From the NCBI GenBank assembly GCA_038246975.1, contig JBBRVJ010000076.1, positions 1 through 16,418 on the forward strand: a stretch of DNA of 16,418 bases. Direction: 5' to 3'. A model generated the notes under the pieces. It saw only the letters and a program-made list of their open reading frames with translations, was not told the origin of the DNA and made no database searches. Origin of the DNA: JAIYDJ01 sp038246975. Lineage in GTDB: Bacteria > Pseudomonadota > Alphaproteobacteria > Rhodobacterales > Rhodobacteraceae. Made by a program: the position numbers and the translations under genes. Shown here one piece after another: positions 7,511 to 14,100 of the stretch (position 1 is its first letter; each line of letters opens with the position of its first letter).

Positions 7511-7543
7511 ACCCCCGTGGGATATTTTTGGACAGAAAATGAA
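7504..7543 (+). repeat. Dispersed intergenic repeat, copy A (covers the miaA start codon)
   Basis: This 40-base segment begins CCCCCGGACCCCCG, continues through GGGATATTT and ends GGACAGAAAATGAA. A 38-base copy in the opposite orientation lies at 14027-14064; the two differ by a two-base GT insertion and a TT/CG substitution in the middle. Such CCCCCGGACCCCCG...GGATATTT segments resemble intergenic repeats I associate with Rhodobacterales, which is recollection and not a search. In this copy the ATG inside AGAAAATGAA is the first start codon of miaA. Confidence 0.8.
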
Positions 7544-8417
7544 CATGCACGAAATGATCCGTAGCCTGTCGCGCGAGGCGCCGCTTGTGATCGCGGGGCC
7601 TACGGCCAGCGGCAAGTCGGCGCTGGCCCTGGAACTTGCCGCGCGGGACGGGCGGGTGGTGGTCAACGCCGATGCGTTGCAGGTCTATGGCTGCTGGCGC
7701 GTGCTGACGGCGCGGCCATCTCTGGCGGACATGGCTGCGTTGCCGCATGCGCTGTACGGGCATGTAATGCGGAACCGCACCTATTCGGTCGGCCACTGGT
7801 TGCGCGAGGTGGCGGGCCTGTTGGCGCGGCCCGTCGTGATTGTCGGGGGCACCGGGTTGTATTTTGCCGCCCTGACCGAAGGGCTGGCCGAAGTGCCCGC
7901 CATCCCGCCGCAGGTGCGGGCCGAGGCGGATGCGTTGCGTGCCAGAGGTGGGCTTGATGCCTTGTTGGCCGGGGTCGATCCGGCGACCGTCCTGCGCATC
8001 GACCGCGCAAACCCGGCGCGGGTGCAGCGCGCCTGGGAGGTATTGCACGCCACCGGGCGGGGTCTGGCAGACTGGCAGGCCGAGACGGCCCCGCCTCTGC
8101 TGCCGCTGGACCGCTGTCAGGCGCTGGTGATCCGCCCCGACACAAACTGGCTCGACGCGCGAATCGCCCGGCGGTTTTCCGCCATGGTGGCCGACGGCGC
8201 GCTGGAGGAGGCCAGATCCGCCCTGCCGCACTGGGAACCCGGCCGGCCATGGACCCGTGCCATCGGGGCTGCCGAACTTGTGGCGCATCTGCGCGGAGAA
8301 ATCCCGCTGGATCAGGCGGTTGCCGCCGCCACCCTCGCCAGTCGCCGCTATGCCAAACGGCAGCGCACATGGGGGAGGGCACGCGGAACGGGGTGGCGCG
8401 TCCTCGACCTGCCCTAA
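7539..8417 (+). CDS. miaA: tRNA dimethylallyltransferase
   Basis: MiaA transfers a dimethylallyl group to N6 of A37 in tRNAs reading UNN codons. The product is 292 residues, slightly short for the family. The P-loop GPTASGKS is at 20-27, DALQVY with the catalytic-site Asp is at 45-50, ARPS follows at about 59-62, the PHALYGHV segment is near 68-75, and GGTGLYF lies near 103-109. The C-terminal RRYAKRQRTW motif is present. After it the usual aromatic-Arg (typically TWFR) is replaced by TWGRARG, a small deviation. Three start codons are possible: ATG at 7539, 7545 and 7554. The first lies inside the dispersed repeat with a GGA nine bases upstream; the later ones lie outside or at its edge. Divergent from pyrH. 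Confidence 0.96.
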   Translation: MNMHEMIRSLSREAPLVIAGPTASGKSALALELAARDGRVVVNADALQVYGCWRVLTARPSLADMAALPHALYGHVMRNRTYSVGHWLREVAGLLARPVVIVGGTGLYFAALTEGLAEVPAIPPQVRAEADALRARGGLDALLAGVDPATVLRIDRANPARVQRAWEVLHATGRGLADWQAETAPPLLPLDRCQALVIRPDTNWLDARIARRFSAMVADGALEEARSALPHWEPGRPWTRAIGAAELVAHLRGEIPLDQAVAAATLASRRYAKRQRTWGRARGTGWRVLDLP

Positions 8418-8562
8418 GCGCCCACAGACTTGTCCACATCTTTCTCGGGTCCTGCCGCGCAGCCCCGCCTTGCGGCCATCTTTTCGCTTGGGTTGAAGGG
8501 CAAGGGCTGCTTATCTGTCGTTCCGGATTGCCGGTGTCCGTTTCCTCAGATTGTGTAGCACG

Positions 8563-9378
8563 ATGCCGCTGTCCGACCCTTTGCAGATGCGCCCGGACCC
8601 GTCGCAGATGCGCATCGTGGCCATTCCGCGGCTTGCCGCCGGGGGCCGCTGGCGGGTGGAGGCGATGCGGTCGATTTCGGAGCCGTGCCTGTTGTGGTTC
8701 ACCAAAGGACAGGGCCGCATCACGATATCAGGCATCACGCGCGGTTACACCGCCCACAATGTCATCTTCATTCCGCCCGGCGTCATGCACGGCTTCGAAG
8801 TCGGCCCGCAAGTCTTTGGCACGGCGTTGTTCTTCGGCAAGAATACCTCGGTCACCCTGCCCGGATCCCCCCTGCACCTGCGGATCCGCGAAGTTCATGC
8901 GCAGCAAGAGTTGAACGTCACGCTCGATATGATTCAACGCGAAGTGGACAGCACCAGTCCCGCCCATGACCGCGCCGCACGGCATTACCTGGGCCTGCTG
9001 GGCGTCTGGCTGGAACGTCAGGCGATCAAGGCTGCCGCCGAGGCCCCGCGCCCCGACGCCGCCCGCCGTCTTGTGGCGCGCTATACCACCCTTCTGGAGC
9101 GTGAATTCCGCAGCGGGGCGGGCGTGGGTGAACTGGCCGCCGAACTGGGGGTTACGCCAACCCATCTGACGCGCTGCTGCAAACAGACTTGCGCCCGTTC
9201 TGCGCACGACCTTCTGGCCGACCGGCGGATTTTCGAAGCGCGGCGCTTGCTGGCGGAAACCGACCTTGCGGTGGGACAGATCGGCACCAGCCTCGGCTTC
9301 GCCTCGCCTGCCTATTTTACCCGCGCCTTCCAGAACATGACGGGCCATTCGCCGTCGGCATTCCGGCGCACCCAGTAA
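8563..9378 (+). CDS. AraC-family transcriptional regulator with cupin-like sensor domain
   Basis: This is a DNA-binding regulator of 271 residues. The N-terminal half (about 25-110) has the beta-barrel pattern of AraC sensor domains, including LLWFTKGQGRITISG and VIFIPPGVMHGFEVG. A helical linker follows. The C-terminal two-helix-turn-helix domain occupies about 175-270: first HTH VGELAAELGVTPTHLTRCCKQ, second HTH VGQIGTSLGFASPAYFTRAFQNMTG, ending SPSAFRR, the classic AraC signature. I chose the ATG at 8563; a TTG at 8551 would add four residues. The 145-base gap after miaA contains no clear terminator. It precedes a peptide-type ABC importer operon on the same strand by 315 bases, so it may sense that importer's substrate; this is inferred from position only. 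Confidence 0.92.
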   Translation: MPLSDPLQMRPDPSQMRIVAIPRLAAGGRWRVEAMRSISEPCLLWFTKGQGRITISGITRGYTAHNVIFIPPGVMHGFEVGPQVFGTALFFGKNTSVTLPGSPLHLRIREVHAQQELNVTLDMIQREVDSTSPAHDRAARHYLGLLGVWLERQAIKAAAEAPRPDAARRLVARYTTLLEREFRSGAGVGELAAELGVTPTHLTRCCKQTCARSAHDLLADRRIFEARRLLAETDLAVGQIGTSLGFASPAYFTRAFQNMTGHSPSAFRRTQ

Positions 9379-9505
9379 TTCCATTGCCCGAATCGCGCGC
9401 ACTTCGGCTGTAACGGACGTCCGGCCGCTTTTGCCGCTGGCTGCCCAAACCAGCGGGATCTGCCCTCAAAGCAGGTTGCGTCGCATTCATGTCGCAAATA
9501 CTTAC

Positions 9506-9519
9506 ATTCGCCGGCGAAT
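9506..9519. promoter_or_regulatory. Perfect 14-base palindrome, candidate operator
   Basis: ATTCGCCGGCGAAT reads identically on both strands and ends seven bases before the TTGACG -35-like hexamer of the importer operon. That is a suitable place for a regulator site. AraC-family sites are usually direct repeats, so the binder, if there is one, need not be the neighbouring AraC-type protein. Confidence 0.4.
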
Positions 9520-9526
9520 CCAGCCG

Positions 9527-9556
9527 TTGACGCAAGGGGCGAAAAAATGCGGAATA
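9527..9556 (+). promoter_or_regulatory. Candidate promoter of the importer operon
   Basis: TTGACG (9527-9532) matches the -35 consensus at five of six positions. The best -10-like sequence, GGAATA at 9551-9556 after 18 bases, is poor. Weak -10 elements are common at activator-dependent promoters, which would fit control by the adjacent AraC-type protein. The leader to the ATG would be about 130 bases. Confidence 0.3.
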
Positions 9557-9596
9557 CAGGGGTGAGGCTCGCCGCCCCGGCGCGTCCCCGATGGTA

Positions 9597-9614
9597 TTGC
9601 CCAAAGCAGGGCAA
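9597..9614 (+). promoter_or_regulatory. Short hairpin in the leader of the importer operon
   Basis: TTGCCC (9597-9602) and GGGCAA (9609-9614) form a six-base stem with a six-base loop AAAGCA in the presumed 5' leader, about 80 bases before the binding-protein ATG. It could be a leader RNA structure or a protein site; it is short enough to be chance. Confidence 0.25.
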
Positions 9615-9693
9615 CCTGACGGACATGGGGGGCCGACGGTGGCAGGCAGCACCCATAAACATGACCCGGGCCAAGCCCGACAGGGAGACTGCA

Positions 9694-11388
9694 ATGATCC
9701 ACCAAACCGACATCAAAGGCCTGCATCCGGCTGCCCATATGTATGCCGACGAACACCGCACGGGTCAGATGAGCCGCCGCGAGTTCCTGACCCGCACCAC
9801 AGCGCTTGGCGTGTCGGCTGCCGCTGCCTACGGCCTGATCGGCCTTGCAGCCCCGGCACAGGCGCAAGACGCCCCGGTCGGCGGCATCCTGCGCGTAGCG
9901 ATGGAAACCAAAGCGCAGAAGGACCCGCGCACCGCCGACTGGCCGCAGATCGCCAACGTCTATCGCGGCTGGCTCGAATATCTGATCCAGTACAACCCCG
10001 ACGGCACGTTCGAAGGCCGCCTGCTGGAAAGCTATGAAGCGAACGCCGACGCCACCGAATACACGCTGAAAGTGCGCCCCGGCATCACCTGGAACAATGG
10101 CGACGCCTTTACCGCCGATGATGTGGTCCGCATGTTCGGCCGCTGGACCGACGGCTCGGTCGATGGCAACGCGATGGCTTCACGCTTTGGCGGTCTGACC
10201 GAAATGGTCGCCAAACTCGATGCGGCTGGTGCGGCGATGGTCGACGACGCCGGTGCGCCGGTGATGGTTTCAACCCTGCGCGACGGCGCTGTCGTCAAGA
10301 CCGACGACATGACCGTAACGCTGAAGATGTCGGTGTCAGACGTGGCGGTTGTCGCCAACCTTGCAGACTATCCGGCGGCGGTGGTCCACTCGTCTTATGT
10401 CGATGGCACCGACCCCTCCACCAATGCGATCGGGACCGGACCTTACGTTCCGGGCGAAATCGCCGTTGGTCAGAAAATGACCCTTGTACGCGCGCCGAAC
10501 CATACCTGGTGGGGTGGCACAGCGCCGCTGGATGAAATCCAGTATATCGACTTCGGCACCGACCCGTCCGCCATGGTGGCGCTGGCCGGGGAAGGCGGCG
10601 TTGACTGCAACTACGAATCGACCGGCGATTACATCGGCCTGCTCGACGGCATGGGCTGGCAGAAGCTGGAGGTCGTGACCGCCGCGACCATCGTGGTCCG
10701 CATGAACTCGGCCAACGGCGACCTCTACAAGGACAAGGCCGTGCGTCAGGCGATCCAGAAGGCGGTCGATCCCGCCGTCGTGCTGGAACTGGGCTACAAC
10801 GGTCTGGGCACCACGGCAGAAAACCACCACGCCTGCCCGGTTCACCCGGAATACGCCAAGATCCCGGCGCAAACCATCGACCCCGCAGCGCTGATGCCGG
10901 CGCTTGAAGCCGCAGGTCTGGCGACCACGGAATTCGAGATCATTTCGCTGGATGACGGCTGGGAGTCCGCAACCACCGACGCCGTCGCAGCCCAACTGCG
11001 GGATGCCGGGGCGACGATCAAGCGCACCGTGATGCCGGGCTCGACCTTCTGGAACGACTGGCAGAAATACCCTTTCTCCTCGACCACCTGGAACCACCGT
11101 CCGCTGGCCGTGCAGAACATGTCGCTGGCCTACACCTCGACCGGATCGTGGAACGAAAGCGGCATGGCGAACCCGGAGTTTGACGCCGCCATGACCAAGG
11201 CTCTGTCGCTCGCCGACGCCGAAGCCCGGCGCGAAGTGATGGTCACGCTGCAAACCGTGCTTCAGGACGAAGGCTATATCATCAACCCGTTCTGGCGGTC
11301 CCTGTTCCGTCACGCGCGCGAAGGCGTCAACATCGACATTCATCCGTCGTTTGAACATCACCACTACAGGTGGTCGGTCACGGCCTGA
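9694..11388 (+). CDS. ABC transporter substrate-binding protein, family 5 (peptide/opine type), Tat-exported
   Basis: This periplasmic protein of 564 residues captures the substrate for the importer encoded downstream. A twin-arginine signal is plain: SRREFL at 27-32, a hydrophobic stretch at 36-52 and an AQA-Q cleavage site at 57/58. The mature protein opens GGILRVAMETKAQKDPRT and continues with the family-5 pattern: LLESYEANADATEYTLKVRPG and ITWNNGDAFTADDVV, then the two-lobed core. The length is normal. Substrates of this family include peptides, nickel, sugars and opines, and sequence alone does not decide among them. The start at 9694 has GGGAG seven bases upstream; an earlier ATG at 9547 would put 49 unrelated residues ahead of the signal. 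First gene of the operon. Confidence 0.93.
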   Translation: MIHQTDIKGLHPAAHMYADEHRTGQMSRREFLTRTTALGVSAAAAYGLIGLAAPAQAQDAPVGGILRVAMETKAQKDPRTADWPQIANVYRGWLEYLIQYNPDGTFEGRLLESYEANADATEYTLKVRPGITWNNGDAFTADDVVRMFGRWTDGSVDGNAMASRFGGLTEMVAKLDAAGAAMVDDAGAPVMVSTLRDGAVVKTDDMTVTLKMSVSDVAVVANLADYPAAVVHSSYVDGTDPSTNAIGTGPYVPGEIAVGQKMTLVRAPNHTWWGGTAPLDEIQYIDFGTDPSAMVALAGEGGVDCNYESTGDYIGLLDGMGWQKLEVVTAATIVVRMNSANGDLYKDKAVRQAIQKAVDPAVVLELGYNGLGTTAENHHACPVHPEYAKIPAQTIDPAALMPALEAAGLATTEFEIISLDDGWESATTDAVAAQLRDAGATIKRTVMPGSTFWNDWQKYPFSSTTWNHRPLAVQNMSLAYTSTGSWNESGMANPEFDAAMTKALSLADAEARREVMVTLQTVLQDEGYIINPFWRSLFRHAREGVNIDIHPSFEHHHYRWSVTA

Positions 11389-11403
11389 TCTGCTTCTGAA
11401 ATC

Positions 11404-11437
11404 GGGTGCGCCGCTGGGTTGATCCAACGGCGCACCC
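11404..11437 (+). promoter_or_regulatory. Strong intercistronic hairpin after the binding-protein gene
   Basis: GGGTGCGCCG (11404-11413) pairs perfectly with CGGCGCACCC (11428-11437). Inside the loop a further TGG/CCA (11415-11417 and 11424-11426) can pair around a six-base loop. It starts 15 bases after the binding-protein stop and is followed by CACCAAAAAG, with no T tract. This fits a 3' mRNA stabiliser or partial terminator that raises binding-protein output over the permeases, as known for other importer operons. The role is inferred. Confidence 0.7.
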
Positions 11438-11500
11438 CACCAAAAAGTCACCGCACCTGGCCAACGGGCAAGCGGTCTCACCGACCAAGGGGAGCCAAAG

Positions 11501-12586
11501 ATGGTAAAATTCGTGGCGCGCCGGTTGGGCGTGATGCTTCTGACTGCGCTCGCGTTGACGTTTGTTGTGTTTTACCTCACGAACCTGCCCCCGAACCTTG
11601 AAAAACTGGCCCGCACTGAAGGGTCAGTCCGGATGACGGACGATGCCGTGCTGTCGTGGATCGAAAAGAACGGCCATGGTGGATCGGTCTTCGGACGATA
11701 TTCCGAATGGCTGGGCATCAAGCCGGGCTGGGTGCTGACCGACGAAAAAGGCGTCACCCGTGGTCGTTGCGTCACCGCCGGCTTCACGCCCGAGAATGCG
11801 CCCCGGTACTGCGGCGTCCTGCAGGGCGAATGGGGCATTTCCACCGTGTTCAAGGAACCCGTGCTGACGGTGGTGGGGGAAAAGCTTGGCGCAACCGGCT
11901 GGCTGATGCTGTATGTCATGCTGCTGATGATCCCGATATCACTGCTGATGGGGATACTTTCGGGCATGCGGGAAGGTTCCCGCACCGATCGCAGCCTGTC
12001 CGCCGTCGCCATCGTCACGGCAGCAACGCCGGAATATGTTTCGGGCGTCATCCTCATCGCGGTCTTTGCCTCAGCCACGACCGGCCTGTCACCGATCCTC
12101 AAGGAATTGGGCTGGATTGACAGCAACACCCTGTTCATGGGCACCGCAACAAGCGCGGCCGACAACATCACCTTCTGGAACTTCGGCCTGCCCGTCATCA
12201 CGATCACGCTCTATGGCATTGGCTACATTGCCCGGATGACACGCGCATCGATGACCGAAGTGATGACCCAGCAATACATCCGCACAGCCCGTCTCAAGGG
12301 CGTCGCCTTCAAGGACGTGGTGATGCGTCACGCGCTGCGAAACGCGCTGATCGCTCCCTTTACCGTCATCATGTTGCAGGTTCCCTACCTGTTGAACGGC
12401 GTCGTGATCGTGGAAACGCTCTTCAACTACAAAGGCTTCGGTTGGACCCTCGTACAAGCCGCCGGCAACAACGACATCGAACTGCTGCTCGGTTGCTCGG
12501 TGGTGGCAGTCTTCGTCGTCCTGATGACACAGTTGTTCTCCGACATCGGCTATGTTTTCCTCAACCCCCGCATCCGGCTTAGCTGA
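11501..12586 (+). CDS. ABC transporter permease, DppB-like
   Basis: One of two inner-membrane subunits that form the substrate channel of the importer. The product is 361 residues. It opens with the typical KFVARRLGVMLLTALALTFVVFYL first helix (about 3-27). A long soluble, presumably periplasmic segment follows to about residue 128, including two cysteines (near residues 90 and 107). At least five further helices follow. The EAA loop that docks on the ATPase is at about 251-285 (MTEVMTQQYIRTARLKG followed by VAFKDVVMRHALRNAL). The GVVIVETLFNYKGFGWTLVQAA segment near the C-terminus is characteristic of the DppB/OppB group. The ATG at 11501 has GGGGAG seven bases upstream. The next permease follows after ten bases. 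Confidence 0.95.
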   Translation: MVKFVARRLGVMLLTALALTFVVFYLTNLPPNLEKLARTEGSVRMTDDAVLSWIEKNGHGGSVFGRYSEWLGIKPGWVLTDEKGVTRGRCVTAGFTPENAPRYCGVLQGEWGISTVFKEPVLTVVGEKLGATGWLMLYVMLLMIPISLLMGILSGMREGSRTDRSLSAVAIVTAATPEYVSGVILIAVFASATTGLSPILKELGWIDSNTLFMGTATSAADNITFWNFGLPVITITLYGIGYIARMTRASMTEVMTQQYIRTARLKGVAFKDVVMRHALRNALIAPFTVIMLQVPYLLNGVVIVETLFNYKGFGWTLVQAAGNNDIELLLGCSVVAVFVVLMTQLFSDIGYVFLNPRIRLS

Positions 12587-12596
12587 GGAGACCGCG

Positions 12597-14021
12597 ATGG
12601 ACATGCTCACCTGGACCGGAACCGCCGGAATCCTGCTAAACCCCGTAATGCTGGCTGCGGTGGTCGCTCTCGTCTTGGCAATCCTGGCCCAACTCGTACT
12701 GGGGGCCGTCACAGGAGCGGCCGAAACCGCCGTCATGCAAGACGGCACGCTGGTCGCCCGACGCAGCCCGTTCGATCTGGCCGCCCTCGCCGTGCGCTAT
12801 ATCGGCCTCGCAGTCATCGTCCTGCTAGGGCTTTATCTTGTTGTCGGCATCGTGATGCCCGGCGTCGTCGCCAAAGGCATCATCGGAGCGGTATCCGCCC
12901 GTTTCCTGCCGGTCTGGATCGCGCTGATCGCGACCTTCGCCGTGTCGATCATCTACCGCCGCCGCCTCGGGCTTTATGGCAAACTGTTTGACAGCCCGGT
13001 CGGAATGATCGGCTTTGGCCTCGTGATGTTCTGGGTCTTCACCGCCCTCTTTGCCGACGCGATCATCACGCACGACCCGCTGGCCCAACTGTCGGGGCTC
13101 AAGAACAAAGTCCCCGGAACGCCCTTGCAAGACACCAAGGATGGCGCGCTTTACAGCCACTACCTGCTTGGGGGTGACGCCCTCGCGCGCGATGTGTTCA
13201 GCCGCATGGTGATGGGCGCGCGCCGCGTGCTGGCCATCGCCCCGGCTGCGACCACGTTCGCCTTTATGGTCGGTATCACGCTAGGCCTGCCCGCCGGCTA
13301 TTTCGGCGGCAAGCTCGACACGGTGCTGTCCTTCATCGCCAACCTGGTGCTGGCCTTCCCGGTAATCCTGCTGTTCTACCTGCTGGTCACCCCCGAGATT
13401 CGGGTGACAGGCATCCCCATAGCACTGGCCGCCGTCCTGTTCCTGTTCCCGATCATCTTCCTGACGATCCTGTTCAACTCGCGCTACTTCACCAACCCCG
13501 GACAGCGCAACCTCTACGTCGGCGTCACACTGGTGATCGGCCTCTGGGCCTACTCGGGCCTCGCCTTCAACGCCGACCCGTTGGGCGTCTTCTCGATGGA
13601 CCCCAACCTCTTGAACGTCTTCGTCTCGGTCGTTTTCGTCAACGCCCCCACCGTCTTCCGCATCGTGCGCGGCATCGTGATGGACCTCAAGGCGCGCGAC
13701 TACGTCGCCGCAGGCCAGACCCGCGGCGAAGGACCGTGGTACATCATGCTGTGGGAGATTTTGCCCAACGCCCGCGGCCCCCTGATCGTCGACTTCTGCC
13801 TGCGGATCGGCTATACCACCATCCTCCTTGGCACCCTCGGCTTCTTCGGCCTCGGCGTCAGCCCCGAATCCCCCGACTGGGGATCGACCATCAACTCAGG
13901 CCGCAAACTGCTGACCCTGTTTCCCCACCCCGCCGTCGTCCCCGCGCTCGCTCTGATGAGCCTCGTCCTCGGCCTCAACCTGCTCGCCGACGGCCTGCGC
14001 GAAGAAAGCATGAGGGACTGA
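12597..14021 (+). CDS. ABC transporter permease, DppC-like, unusually long
   Basis: Second channel subunit, 474 residues, whereas DppC/OppC proteins are usually about 280-310. The extra length has two sources. Residues 1 to about 120 carry three added hydrophobic segments (about 10-40, 60-85 and 100-115) before the normal first helix at FDSPVGMIGFGLVMFWVFTALFADAI. A second addition at about 263-340 contains about two more helices between the LAFPVILLFYLL segment and the conserved NAPTVFRIVRG. The EAA loop is intact at about 362-390 (LKARDYVAAGQTRGEGPWY), and the C-terminal GTLGFFGLGVSPESPDWG and NLLADGLRE motifs are present. The ATG at 12597 has GAGGAG seven bases upstream; the open frame extends to 12552 but overlaps the upstream gene. 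Confidence 0.93.
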   Translation: MDMLTWTGTAGILLNPVMLAAVVALVLAILAQLVLGAVTGAAETAVMQDGTLVARRSPFDLAALAVRYIGLAVIVLLGLYLVVGIVMPGVVAKGIIGAVSARFLPVWIALIATFAVSIIYRRRLGLYGKLFDSPVGMIGFGLVMFWVFTALFADAIITHDPLAQLSGLKNKVPGTPLQDTKDGALYSHYLLGGDALARDVFSRMVMGARRVLAIAPAATTFAFMVGITLGLPAGYFGGKLDTVLSFIANLVLAFPVILLFYLLVTPEIRVTGIPIALAAVLFLFPIIFLTILFNSRYFTNPGQRNLYVGVTLVIGLWAYSGLAFNADPLGVFSMDPNLLNVFVSVVFVNAPTVFRIVRGIVMDLKARDYVAAGQTRGEGPWYIMLWEILPNARGPLIVDFCLRIGYTTILLGTLGFFGLGVSPESPDWGSTINSGRKLLTLFPHPAVVPALALMSLVLGLNLLADGLREESMRD

Positions 14022-14026
14022 TGCCT

Positions 14027-14064
14027 TTCATTTTCTGTCCCGAAATATCCCGGGGGTCCGGGGG
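14027..14064 (-). repeat. Dispersed intergenic repeat, copy B, inside the importer operon
   Basis: Read on the minus strand this is the 38-base partner of the repeat at 7504-7543, with the same CCCCCGGACCCCC start, GGGATATTT core and GGACAGAAAATGAA end. It lies in the 79-base gap between the long permease and the ATPase gene, the only sizeable gap besides the hairpin gap within the operon. Together the two copies show that the unit is mobile or was copied. Confidence 0.8.
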
Positions 14065-14074
14065 CTGGCCCCCG
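14059..14074. repeat. GC hairpin attached to repeat copy B
   Basis: CGGGGGC (14059-14065) pairs with GCCCCCG (14068-14074) over a minimal loop, just ahead of the ATPase gene. It corresponds in place to the hairpin at 7490-7510 of copy A. No T tract follows on the plus strand, so readthrough into the ATPase gene is expected. Confidence 0.55.
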
Positions 14075-14100
14075 TTCCTGACCTCAACAGCGAGAACGCC

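Larger units (their letters stand above)
9379..9693 (+). other. Intergenic control region between AraC-type gene and importer operon
   Basis: This 315-base stretch holds no gene that I can support. It contains a perfect 14-base palindrome ATTCGCCGGCGAAT (9506-9519), a -35-like TTGACG (9527-9532), a short hairpin TTGCCC/GGGCAA (9597-9602 and 9609-9614), and the ribosome site GGGAG seven bases before the ATG at 9694. Frames that open through it (for example from an ATG at 9547) would only add a non-conserved extension ahead of the Tat signal of the binding protein. Confidence 0.6.

Noticed and set aside
7422..8288. Minus-strand open frame of 288 codons opposite miaA
   Set aside because: It is antisense to a gene with complete MiaA motifs and shows no recognisable domain.
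9547..9693. Earlier ATG for the binding protein, adding 49 residues
   Set aside because: The extension precedes a complete Tat signal peptide and has no good ribosome site, whereas the ATG at 9694 has GGGAG at seven bases.
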